Source of the DNA: Primula veris
Lineage: Eukaryota > Streptophyta > Magnoliopsida > Ericales > Primulaceae
DNA: 64,000 nt
Assembly (NCBI GenBank): GCA_963682055.1
Contig: OY821741.1
Coordinates: 15,505,197 to 15,569,196, forward strand
Direction of reading: 5' to 3'
The notes under the pieces are model-generated. The model had not been told where the DNA came from and searched no databases. It saw only the letters and a list, made by a program, of their open reading frames with translations. The translations under genes and the position numbers were made by a program. Below are positions 21,013-31,750 of the stretch, in pieces (the first letter of the stretch is position 1; each line of letters starts with the position of its first letter).

Positions 21013-23369
21013 ACTAGGAATACCCCTTATTAGTTCATTTCTAACCAATTTATCCAAGGTTTTGTAGTTCACATGATCAAGCATTTTATGCCAAACATCA
21101 ACATTATTAGTAGCAGGTTGATTGCACCTATTCCCAGGTAACATTTTTTCAGTTTTCTCAAAAACATAGCAACTGTTTGCTGACCTAACTCCTGTCATGA
21201 TCAATTCATTTTTCGCATCAGTAATCATACACTTATGTTTGTTGAAATGGACAACCATGTGATTGTCACAGAGTTGGCTAATACTGATGAGATTAGATTT
21301 TAAGCCATCATTTATTTCATGCATTCCAGGTTTGTTCAAGACTCTTTTTCCAATGATTTTACCAGTGTTTCCACCTCCAAACACAACAGTGTTTCCTGTG
21401 AGATTAATAACATTTTTGAGAACACTTGTATCACCTGTCATATGCTTTGAGCAACCACTGTCAAAGTACCATTCATTAGTAGTAACAGCATTTAGAGAAG
21501 TAATGACAGCTTTATTATTGGCAATTAGGCTAGATTTTCTTTTAACCTCCAGACCCAGTTCATCTTTTGATAGCAAGAGGTCAACCAGTTTTTCTGAGAA
21601 ATATACTTTCTATTTGTTTTTAAATAGCACCTGATTTCTAGATGTCCATGTCTTTTGCAAAAATTACACAGTTTTAAATCAAAAGTAGATTTATCATTAA
21701 AATTATTCAGTTTTTTCTTGGTTGCAACTGTACTTCTAACCTTATTGTAAAAAACATGAGTTTCAGCTTTAACTAGAGCTTTAACAAAAGTAGTTTTTCC
21801 AGTGCTTCCATAACCATAGTAACCCAAACCACTGTTATCTTTAGAGCCTATAGAATAGGACAACATGCCATCTAACTTATCTGATGCAGACACATTCAAC
21901 AGTTTTATTTTCTTCTTGGTCTCAGTTAACTCAACCAGTTGTGTGTTGAGTTGTTCAGTGAGATTCTTTACCTCATCCTTTAAATTAGCATTAAGTTTGT
22001 TTATGAATTTCTCTAGGCTGATAATCTCTAGACTGAATGTGCTCATAACCTCCACATTCTTCACATTCTCTACATTGAATTTACTCAGACATTGATATTT
22101 TTCATAAAGAACAAGATACTGCTGAGTAATATTTTCATCAGAGGGCTCTTCCTCATCACTGTTATAGGTTTTAAGAGCAGTTGTAACTAGGGTTGAAACT
22201 GACTCACAATCACTTTCATACACAGGTTCTTTTTCAGTGATTCTTCCCATAAAGTTAACAAAGTTAGATTCATCCTCTTCATCACTGTTGCTCTCAGATT
22301 CATTGTCACTGTGAGTGGTTATATAAGCATTTTTGTTCCTTTTTAAAGTATTTGCACACTCAGACTGAATGTGATCATAACCTCCACATTCTCTACATTG
22401 AATTTCTCTAGGCTGATAATCTCTGTCATCCTTCTCTTTAGGATTCCACTTCCCTTTAGGATTATTATTAACCCTAACTTCTGGCCTAAATTGATTATCT
22501 ATTTTCTGAAAGTTTTTGGATGTTCCAGTATCATCCTGTTTTTTCTTATAGAATTTTTTGTAAACCTTTTTAGCAAAGAAGGCCAGCTGTTCTTCATTAC
22601 TCATATTCTCACAGACCTTGGATTCATGTTTCTTAGCCTGAAAGGCTATTCCTTTTTCTGGTCTCTTTTGTTTGAAAAATTTTAGCTCATGAGTGCTTAG
22701 ATTTCCTATAAGCTCTTCAAGTTTTAGATTATCTAAGTCTGTTGATTCTTCAATAGCAGTAACCTTAATTTCAAACCTTTCTGGAAGAGACCTTAGGGTT
22801 TCCTTTACAAGTTTAGCATCACTATATTTTTCACCTAAGATCCCAGCTTGATGGGCAATATGACAAATTCTACCATTAAACTGTTCAATGGTTTCATCTT
22901 CCTCCATTCTTAAATTTTCAAATTGAGTAGTTAACTGTTAGAGTTTAAAGGCTTTTACTTTAACAGTTCTTTCAAATGTTACTTATAAAATATCCCATGC
23001 CTCTTTGGCAGTTTCATAGTGAGAGATATACCTGAACACACTGAGAGTTACACCAGCAAAGATCAAGTTTATTGCTGTTGAGTTTGCACTTGATTTTTTG
23101 TCCTCATCAGCAGACCATCTGTCTTCGGGTACATAGACCAGTTCACCTTCACCATCCATAACAGTTGGAACCTCCCGACCATACAATACAGTCTTCCATG
23201 CTTGTTCATCTTGCTGTTTAATGAAGGATCTCATTCTAATTTTCCACACTCCATAGTTGACTCCTCCTTCAAGCAATGATGGTTTGTTGAACGCGTTTCC
23301 TTCACTCATTAAGTCCATCTTTATCAGAACACAGGATCCACACTGAGTAAGATCTAGTGTGAAGCTCTG
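21013..23369 (-). pseudogene. SIRE-type copia gag-pol, truncated in the pre-integrase region
   Basis: Minus strand. It starts after the primer site with a Gag N-terminus (NKPSLLEGGVNYGVWKIRM, about 23280-23225). Next come the UBN2-like Gag core (22907-22600) and a CCHC zinc knuckle CRECGGYDHIQSEC near 22395. A coiled, acidic linker follows. After a frameshift at an A-run near 21597 comes the protease WYFDSGCSKHMTG (about 21455), whose Asp is kept, then the GAG-pre-integrase domain (WHKMLDHVNYKTL). The gene breaks at 21013 against the gypsy LTR; integrase, RT and RNase H are absent. One stop region near 22910-22980 also interrupts gag. The primer site ATTGGTATCAGAGCTT lies at 23362-23377. Confidence 0.9.
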
Positions 23370-23377
23370 ATACCAAT

Positions 23378-24421
23378 TGAAATTTCTATCTGATGTTCTA
23401 ATTGCTGTTATGCAGTTAGGTTCCAAGTATAGTTGCAATCACAGTTGAAAACTAATTATAATGATGGACAGAACAGTAAAGTTAAATGTACTTGAATTAA
23501 ATCACACGCACATTTAACAACGGAGTTCACCCAACTGGGCTACATCTCTGGGGCACTCACCCAGATTATGATATTATAAAAGCTTACAATATAAGATTTA
23601 AGTCTTAATGAAAAACTCTCAGACTCTCTTTAGGTTTTTCTGCCTATCTCTATATTGCTCCTACCTTATAACTATCACTCAAAAGATCAATGGCATCCCA
23701 CCATTGTTTTTCATTTAAAAGCTCACGGTGTATTCTCTCAAGAATGAGTTCTTTATAATTTAGAACACACTTTTTACCAGCAAAGTTATCAACTATTTAT
23801 AGGAGTAAAAACAATCTTCTTTCTTCAAGATCTTGTTGATTGCTTTTGACTCTTTTGATTGACTTCAATATTTCCATATTGCACGAGATACTTCAGCATT
23901 GGATTGAACTCAATCTTCATAAGTTAATACCTGTTAATAACTAGTTTAAAAATAGGAGTTAGTATTTTCCTAAAACAAGTAACATATAAGATAGTATCTT
24001 TTAGAGATAAAATTTTTCTGAATATATTTTGAAACTTTAACTCCATATATTATTCAATCTAAAATAGATCATACGGATTTTGATAGGAAACATGGATTGA
24101 ATTAAGTGATAAAGACTTGCATGAAAATGGAAATCTAGTTTGATTAATTTAAAGAAAACATATCTTTATAAACTAATCTACTTATATCCTTTAGGCAACA
24201 TGTTTCCTTATCACTTTAATATTCTCAATATACACAAACTAAATTTTTAAGAACATATGAGAATATATCCTGCATACTTTAAAACAAATAAACGTTATTA
24301 AAGATTAGTAAAGCAGAATTACAGAACTGGACAGAATCCTGCATAACAGCAGGTTAAAACTGTGATTGCAACTGAGGTTGCAACTTCACTTGTAAACATA
24401 AAACTGTCTCAATTCTTAACA
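23378..24421 (-). repeat. 5' LTR of the SIRE-type copia element
   Basis: About 1044 bp. On the minus strand it starts TGTTAAGAATTGAGACAG and ends AAATTTCA, directly before the tRNA-Met primer site. The word TTGCAATCACAGTT occurs in opposite orientations near its two ends (about 23432 and 24358). The length suits the SIRE lineage. The matching 3' LTR is not in the window. Confidence 0.75.
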
Positions 24422-25204
24422 ATCAACTTGGATTATTTAGTTCAAACCAATTGATAACAAAGAGTTCATTGGCCAGAAATATGGTCATAACATATTGTAT
24501 TTCTAATCAATTTATCCGGTTGTTATAAATTTAAAGGGATGTTGGCTAGCTAATTTAAAACCACTAATTTTACAAAAGTATTATTAACTTGTTATTGTAA
24601 TCTTGTTATCTTTTCTAGTTGAATTTAACATTATTATATTTATGACCTACAATGTATTTTAATAGTTTTTTTCTTAAAGAAAAAAATTATACTCCGTAAT
24701 GAGTGGCTAGAGTTGTGGTTGACTTTCGATGCATAAAACATTTTCCACTCTTCAATATAAAAATTTGCAAAATCTCAACTTGTCATACGATCCTTACATT
24801 TTGACTCGAGTACAATAACGAAATCATTTCCACTATATATAATATTGTGGGCTTTTGTCCTCAGTTTATTTCTTTAATATCTTTAAAATTAGGGTTCAGC
24901 TCTTTGGCAACGCTTCATCTTGTTTCTCGTGGTATTTTACCCTTTTATTCCTTTTTTTACTTAGTGGTTTTTTAGTTTGTATGTTTTCTTATTGATCAGT
25001 TGAATTGCCCTAGTTGAAACTTAATTTGTTTGAGTAGTTGTACCTCTAGCTTTAAAGAGGTTAATTTTCCTCAGGAAACGACCAGCTGTTTGCTTACTCC
25101 TAATTTATAATCATGTTGGTTGCTTATGTAGTCTATATTGTCTTTACTCGTTGTCTGAAAGATATTTGATTTGATGTCAGTGACAGTTCCACCTATTAAT
25201 TAAG
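24422..25204 (+). other. Spacer, possibly old promoter and leader of the F-box-like relic
   Basis: AT-rich. From about 24880 it looks like a transcribed leader (TTAGGGTTCAGCTCTTTGGC), and a CAG lies at 25186-25188 (TGTCAGTGACAG) just before the ATG at 25205. No other feature is seen. Confidence 0.3.
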
Positions 25205-25470
25205 ATGAAGATTTTGGGTGCTGAAGAGGCAGAAAACGAAGAAGCTGAAGCCGATGGATCAGCAACATGCTCATTTCTATTAAGCGAATAAGTGAATTAC
25301 CAGATAAAACGGTACTTTCTATTTCCTTCAATTTAATTTTTATTAATGCTTATAGAGCAGTTGTTAATCTTCCTATGCTATCCAACAAAACCTTAATTAT
25401 TTCCTCTACTTATCAGTTTTCACACTCGAGTTTTGAAAGGGACCTTAACATCACATTTCTTTTTGGTCGA
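25205..25470 (+). pseudogene. F-box-like gene start, decayed
   Basis: An ATG at 25205 opens MKILGAEEAENEEAEADG, stopping after 28 codons. In the next frame (from 25267) the sequence reads KRISELPDKTVLSI, which resembles the first helix of plant F-box proteins (RISELPDEIL). The rest of the F-box does not follow; GTACTT after LPDKT could be an intron donor, or the gene is simply broken. The paralogous copy at 1846 has further stops. The call rests on about ten residues. Confidence 0.35.
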
Positions 25471-26048
25471 TAATTACAACTTACAAGACAGAGATGTCAC
25501 TTTTTTTTTAATCAATTAATCCCTTAAATTTTTTATTAATGCAGGTACGTGTTGTTAAAATTGCGCTTGCTACTTTGGTTTAATTTTGTGTAAACTTTCA
25601 ATCAAGGGTTGTCTTCGGTTTCCCCATTCATTTTCTTAAATACATTTTACGTATGATAATATGATATGTTATCATGGGAATGTGGATGCTTTACAATTTG
25701 ATTTGATTACGTGATAATTATTTTTCTAGTTTTCTTACTAGGCAAGTCCGAACTACCAAGTTAAATTAATTGCATATGCTTGATATAGAGAAGTTTTCAA
25801 GAACCATGACTACATTAAATGACTTAATAACCGAGCAGTATTTATTTTTAAGATTGGTTATTCTGTGTCTTTGCATGACAATTGAAATTATGAACTTATA
25901 AGAGATTTAATTTCAAGATTCCCAAAAGATATAATATCCATCTAGGGTTTGCTCTTATATCTATTGCTAACTACTATAATATATAGGTAGTGCTGATATA
26001 TATGCTGTTTCTCCTTTTGATCCATTTAGTGTTTTGTTATTTATACAG
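25471..26048 (+). repeat. Block B, intron-like repeat
   Basis: Second copy of the block, related to 1846-2385/7559-7640, 27860-28333 and 28505-28730. The right part has a fixed order of words: TTGCATGACAATTGAAA, then CATCTAGGGTTTGC, GTAGTGCTGATATAT, CATTTAGTGTTTTG and TATACAG. The closing TATACAG looks like a 3' splice site in this and the two later copies, so these are probably copies of one intron from a duplicated gene. Confidence 0.65.
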
Positions 26049-26919
26049 ATTATTCAACCAGCAGTGAGTGGGGAAGGGTATGACTCTCACCAATCCTTTG
26101 AAAGATCGAATTTAGCTAACCCAGGCTCGAGTTCCTCCACAGAATGGTCATAACATAATGTGGTGAGAGAAGTGAAGTTTTTCACCGAAACAGAGGAAAA
26201 CAACCAGATGAGAGGTCCCAGGAGTGGAGTACCTTATTTCTTCTGAGTGAAGATTTCATTTGCTTCCCTGCTTGTACAATTGTTTGAAGGTTCAAAAGTT
26301 GCCTTCCCATTCGGGGGAGAGGATAGAACTTTGATGGAAAAAATTGAGGTCGGGACCCTTGAATACGTGAACATAATTGTTATCCTTGAGAAGGATATAC
26401 ATTGAAGATATCCTGCTGCTCTTTTAAAATCTTTGTTTTTCTGTACTAAAATATGCTAATTCTTCCCTTCTATTTGTTTGTTTTGTTTCATGTACTATTG
26501 TTATCTAGGTTGTGATTTTCTTTTGAACCAAATCAGCTCAATAATCTAGCTAGTGCTAGAGACAGTTACAAATTTTAAATAGTATTAATGTTTTGTTTCA
26601 AAAAATAAAATAAAAATAATATGGTGAGAGGCTTTCCCCCCTTCTGGGCAGCTTCTCCTGTCTCGAGAAGGCGAGGTGGCGCCCGTCTGAATCTGATCTT
26701 GCCCTAAGTATCGATGTTGATCCTTGATCCGAGTATAGAAGAAATGAAGTTTCGATTTGGTGAGCATAAGAAGACGCATCCGAAGAGGCAGAATCTGAAA
26801 CATACGCTTGAAGAGACGATTAAGCCGAAACCGACGCAGCAAAAAAGGAATTTTCTTTTTGCTGGGTGGAGTGGTTTGTCTAAAAACAATAGAATCAAGA
26901 GGAAGAAAAAGAAAATTTT
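26049..26919 (+). other. Exon-like and unassigned sequence after block B
   Basis: After the TATACAG the sequence opens as IIQPAVSGEGYDSHQSFERS and continues to SSSSTEWS before a stop at 26151, a possible relic exon. From 26620 to 26900 a purine-rich, more GC-rich stretch with many GAAGAG/GACG words shows no conserved frame. I cannot identify either piece. Confidence 0.3.
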
Positions 26920-27600
26920 AGTGAATTCCAGCCGTTGAAGTTGGCGCTTCTACGAAAGTGGACATTAAGAAGAGCTTCTTCATATTCATATAAATGATCC
27001 ACCGGAATATCAAAACTCGGCTGGCCACATCATCATAAATTATGAAAAGGCCACGCAAACAAGTGTGTTCAACCAACTTCGTATTCTTCGTGAGGGTCGC
27101 CTTCTTCTAATATATTCCCCAGAACTAAAGATATGCTTGTTCGACTCTGTGCCTGGAGTCATGATGAGTTCATTCCTCAAACATCATTAATACCTAAGGT
27201 AAGTCTGCTCATGGAGGCAGCTCAAAAGTACCAGGCTTGTACTCATGGTCAAAACAAATCATAACCCAGAGTTGGAAAATATATATATATAATGGGTTTG
27301 TTGCATCAGCTAAGCAAGTGGCAAAATCACTTGAAATCCCGTCAATAAGTGGAATTCAGATATCCTAATGCATATCTCCGTTTCCTTAAGACAGCTGAAG
27401 CGGTCCATGGTATGAAAGATTTGATCGATTATAGCACTGAGACTGGAAGCGGACCTATGGAGAGCTTGGCGAAGTTCCCAAAGAGAACAAGTACTGTGGT
27501 TGAACAACAACAACAGTTGGAACAAGAGTAAATGCAACAGCAGTCAATGGTTCAAAAGTCGCCTAGTATCTTTAGCCAACAACAGCAAACTCGGCGTTAT
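26920..27600 (+). pseudogene. SEUSS-like transcriptional co-regulator pseudogene (partial)
   Basis: The translation matches the conserved LIM-binding (Ldb1-like) part of plant SEUSS/SLK proteins in order. From 26953 it reads FYESGH-stop-EELLH, then EYQNSAGHIIINYEKA, SVFNQLRILREGRLL and YSPELKIC. After a frameshift near 27145-27160 it reads HDEFIPQTSLIPKV and EAAQKYQACTHGQN. After another shift come FVASAKQVAKSLEIP, MKDLIDYSTETGSGPMES and LAKFPKRTS, ending in a glutamine-rich tail. SEUSS pairs with LEUNIG as a co-repressor in flower development. At least one internal stop and two frameshifts make this copy dead. Only the C-terminal half of the domain is present. No introns are apparent, so it may be processed or a broken duplicate. 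Confidence 0.85.
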
Positions 27601-27859
27601 TAAAGGATACAATAATGTGCAGTTTGTTTAAAAAAACACATCTCTGTGGTGTTTTCTTTTCGTTAAAGAGAAGTATTAAAGAGAAGTCTGTGGTAGAACT
27701 TTATGGAAGTGGAAAATAGAAAAGCTGATCTATTGTAGATTCGATTATAAATCGGAGTCAATTTACTTGATAGTATCATCATATAGATTAACTTCTTTAG
27801 TCGATTCTCAGGAAGTGCTATTGGTTTGGTAAGATTTTTTGCCATAATTTTTCATTAAC
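27601..27859. other. Spacer, no feature seen
   Basis: AT-rich spacer between the SEUSS-like pseudogene and block C. It has no recognisable coding sequence or repeat. Confidence 0.5.
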
Positions 27860-28333
27860 TTCCAATAATCAAGTGCGTCTTTTAGTTTCCTCAGTCGTAT
27901 ACTCTTCATATAGGAGTATATGATATGCACTTTATTCCTTTTTACTCTCTTTCTTATTCCTTAACTTGTGTTTATTATCATGGGATTGAAGAATGCTTTG
28001 CAATTTGATTTGATTACTTGATCATTAATTTCTCTAATTTCTGAACTTCCAAGTTATTAATTGCATATGCTTGATATAGAGATTTTTTCCAGAACCATTC
28101 AATTTGACCACTATTTGTTTTCAAGATTGGTTACCGATCTTATGTATCTTTGCATGATAATTGAAACTATGAACTTTTAAAAGGTTTGTTTTTAAGATTC
28201 CTAAAACATATTTTACCCACCTAGTGTTCACTCTTATACCTATTCATTACTACTAAAATTTATAAGTAGGTAGTGCTGATATATGTAATAATTCCTCCTT
28301 TTAATCCATATACTGTTTTTGATCGATTTACAG
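27860..28333 (+). repeat. Block C, intron-like repeat before the NAC exon
   Basis: Third copy of the block: TTTGATTTGATTACTTGAT, ATTGCATATGCTTGATATAG, TTGCATGATAATTGAAAC, CACCTAGTGTTCAC, GTAGTGCTGATATAT, ending TTTACAG. The exon-like NAC sequence follows at once. Confidence 0.7.
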
Positions 28334-28478
28334 ATTTCCCGAACTCGATGTGATAGTGGTGTTGTCGTTGAAGTCACTGCCGGTATGGTACATGTTCAGG
28401 CCGACGGATGAGGAGCTGATCAATCACTACGTCTGCTCAAAGGTCAACTGTCACCACAAGATCGGTTACACCATGTAG
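28334..28478 (+). pseudogene. NAC-domain exon fragment
   Basis: In one frame after the TTTACAG the sequence reads SLKSLPVWYMFRPTDEELIN then HYVCSKVN. This is NAC subdomain A: the family consensus is close to LPPGFRFRPTDEELINHYL, and the form FRPTDEELINHY is usual in membrane-tethered NAC (NTL) proteins. The GFRF core is changed to VWYMF. The frame stops at TAG 28476-28478, where block D begins. Subdomains B-E are absent, so no DNA-binding domain can form. Confidence 0.85.
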
Positions 28479-28730
28479 TGTTTTTGTTATAGTGGTGTTG
28501 GTTACCGTTACTATAAATCTCTGCACGACAATTGAAACTTTAAATTTCTAAAAGGTTCATTTCTTCGAAGGTTCATTTCTCAGGATTTTCAACACGTGTT
28601 TCCCACCTAGGGTTCACTTGTGTATCTATTGATAACTCCTATGATAATCAATATATAAGCAGGTAGAGCTGATATATTGTATACTAATTCTTCTTTTTAA
28701 ACCATGTAGTGTTTTTGTTATGTATAACAG
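28479..28730 (+). repeat. Block D, intron-like repeat
   Basis: Fourth copy: CTGCACGACAATTGAAAC, CACCTAGGGTTCAC, GTAGAGCTGATATATTG, CATGTAGTGTTTTTGTTATG, ending ATAACAG. A small internal duplication (AAGGTTCATTTCT, twice near 28552-28583) is private to this copy. Confidence 0.7.
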
Positions 28731-29044
28731 ATTTCCTATTTTCCTACGACAGGTTCTGGCCAACAGTCGAAGTTATTATCAACTGCTTGAAGTTTGTTGC
28801 CAACAATTTTGGGCTCAGCAGAAGAAGAAGAAGATATGCAAGTCAGTATGTCCTTGTTAGCAATTATTAGATCAGCCCACTTGTCATTAATCCAATCGCT
28901 TGAGATCCTCAAGTCCTTAATTTCCACGGTCAGCGTTAGTTTTTCACTTAAACCTATCAGGGCGGAAGCATTAGTTAGCCACAATTTGATACAGAACATT
29001 GCTTTACAATAATTCTCTAGTTTGCATTTTAGACGAAGGAACAA
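28731..29044 (+). other. Exon-like sequence after block D, unidentified
   Basis: After the ATAACAG, open frames exist on both strands: plus 28794-29012 (with AEEEEDMQVSM) and minus 28736-29044. Neither is recognised. The position after a copy of the block's splice acceptor favours a plus-strand relic of the same gene family. It lies about 300 bp beyond the stop codon of galactinol synthase. Confidence 0.3.
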
Positions 29045-29338
29045 AATAGATGAGCTGTGGAAGAATTTGTAATCTTTGGCAAAATGGGATAAGCTTCGGC
29101 CTTTGACGAGATATTTTATAATTATGGGATTGTAATAGCATGTATTATATGATCAATATTTGTCGGTTTTGAAAGATGATGTAAATATTAGCCACACCTT
29201 AAAATAAGAAGCTATGTCTATTTTCAAATGGAATTGCATTTGACAAGAGTGGTCTAGTATACAAAGACTGCTCATATTAGCATATACATATCCTAAGATT
29301 TTATATACACTTTGTCGTAGTCTCGTAAATACTATATC

Positions 29339-31676
29339 TTATGCAGCCGTAGGCACGGGAATGAACGAAAAAGTAGCATCGGGAATTGTACCAATGATCA
29401 AGATTGTATCCTTTTCTATAACTGTATAATCTCGGTGCTTCAAATCGAGTGATTTGTCATTGTAAATATCCCACCATCTTGTTACCAACATTTTAATGTC
29501 CTCCCTGTCCATGTTAGCCTCTTTTCCAGTGTACCTCCAAGCTTTCGACCCCTGCACGTATAAATGTTTTCAAATTTTGGCACAAACGAAATGCACTTTG
29601 TTGAATTGAGAGCTTATTTGTTGGCAGCTTTTATGCTTTTTCTATTATTTTTTTTTTTCATGAACTACGGTTTACTTGGCCAGCACATGCAAAAAATCTG
29701 AGTTTTTCAGGTAATCTCAATACTGGAAAAAGTACCAAGTCTAAGATAATATATCCAAACACTACAATTCAGACTCGAAACAAGTCTGCCTATTTCTTAT
29801 AATATAGAGCCAGACAATCCTGAAAATTGATGAGATTGAAAAAAATATAAAATATACTTACTGCAGCACAATAATGAACAACTTTTACATTGTCAAGATC
29901 GACATTCTCAGGGTGCCTCCACAACATAGCCAGAACGAGGTTGTAGTCAAGTGGTATTGGTTTGTATATGCTTTGGAAAAACATGTTCAGAAAATCCTGC
30001 CGTAACATTAACACAAAAGCTTAATATCTAAAAGAAGTGGTGTTATATAAATAAGATATGCACCTAAATTACAGCATGCATATTCTGCTATGATCGGCAT
30101 AAACCACAGTTGATGGGAAGGGAAACGAGAAACAAAAACGTGAAATATGGAAAACCTGAGAATATTCAAATATTTACACGTGAAATAATAGGAAACAGGA
30201 AACGAGAAGTGAAAAACACGAAACTGACTTTTTAGAGGAAAAATGAGTTTTCCGATAGCTATGGTACGAAAAACTATCAGTACTAACTGAAGTATATAGG
30301 CTTTGTTTAGTTACAGATTAAGCTCAATATTTCTGCTTACAAGTGGACTACATTTGGTTGACCAATTTGAAAGCTTTTTGGGAATTGGCCTTGAAGAAGT
30401 TAGAAATGTTAAGGTCGATGATTCTATCTGAACGCAAAATAAACAAGGCAAAAACCTCGAGCAAGCTTTCAATTCAAATAATAATTCAAGTGAAGCAATA
30501 TTTCAAGTGAAACAACTCACTTGCTCCGCGAAGGGTGTTGGAGGAGTAATCATGAGTGTCTCGAGCAAGTTTTCGTAAGTCAATCTATTAGGCTCAAACA
30601 CGAACATGCCAGCATTGAAGTAAAGAGGAGGTGGCGAGCCCATCTCTATTGGCCACGTCACCTTATCAGGACACTGCTGGCAGTACCCAACAGAGTACTG
30701 CAGAGAGTGGCTCCATGTTTTCTCGCAAAAGCAGTCCATCACTGCGTAGAAATAACCATCAGGCATGTCGAATAGATGATCAATATTTTCAAAAACTTGA
30801 ATGTCTGCATCTAAATACATCATCTTGTCGTACTCTTCCAGCTGAAAAAGGTCATTATTGTTCTTAGTACTTGATCAAAATAATAATAGTAGCATATTTA
30901 TATGTTCAATATGATAGATTGCGAACAAACATTATCATGCACATAGGGTGATAAAATATAAAAATGCAATCAACAATTGAAATTATGTTCATTAATAAAT
31001 TAAAGAATTAAAGTAATACTTCTGAACTTTAATTCCCACTAGTTATCTATTATTAGTTGCATTGTTCTTACATACCACTTTTCCATACTAAATAAACTAA
31101 AAAAAATCTAATTTTCATCCATAAGAAACATTGTGTCTCTCTCTCTCTCTCTTTCTCTCAATATATATCATTCTATTATAATAAGTAAGTCAAGTCAAAT
31201 GAGTCTGTCAAATTTTATCCATTTTTTCTGAAAATACCATCATTCTATTTTAATAATTACCAACGTACCTAATCTAATTAATTAACAATTTATTCTCACT
31301 ATATTTTCTTAATAACGAATGTAGTCTAAATTAATTAACAATTCATTTTAATCTACATAACTACAATAAATGATACTAAATTTGAATATTATGTTTAAAA
31401 TAAAATATATTACGAGATTTATGCTATTATGCGTCTCACACGCAACATGTGGGTAAATTTTACTAGTATATATATATCGACCTAGAACAAGCATATGCTT
31501 ATTAAATCAGAGCAGCAACGATCTCGAATCAACAATGATCTCCGAGCAGGGACGATATCAAATCAGCGACGATCTCAGAGCAGATCCTAATTGTTTGAAA
31601 TATGAGCAGCGATGATCTTGTTTCTGGAGACGATCTTGTATACCTCCAACGAGGATCTCGTATGTTGTTTGTAAGC

Positions 31677-31750
<74 letters not shown>

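Noticed and set aside
21525..21597. Programmed frameshift between SIRE gag and protease
   Set aside because: The shift lies at an A-run and the element has other lesions; simple decay is the more economical reading.
21263..22685. Plus-strand ORFs of 76-123 codons
   Set aside because: They are antisense shadows of the SIRE gag-pol on the minus strand.
30521..30867. Plus-strand ORFs over GolS exon 2
   Set aside because: Antisense to a clear coding exon with conserved motifs.
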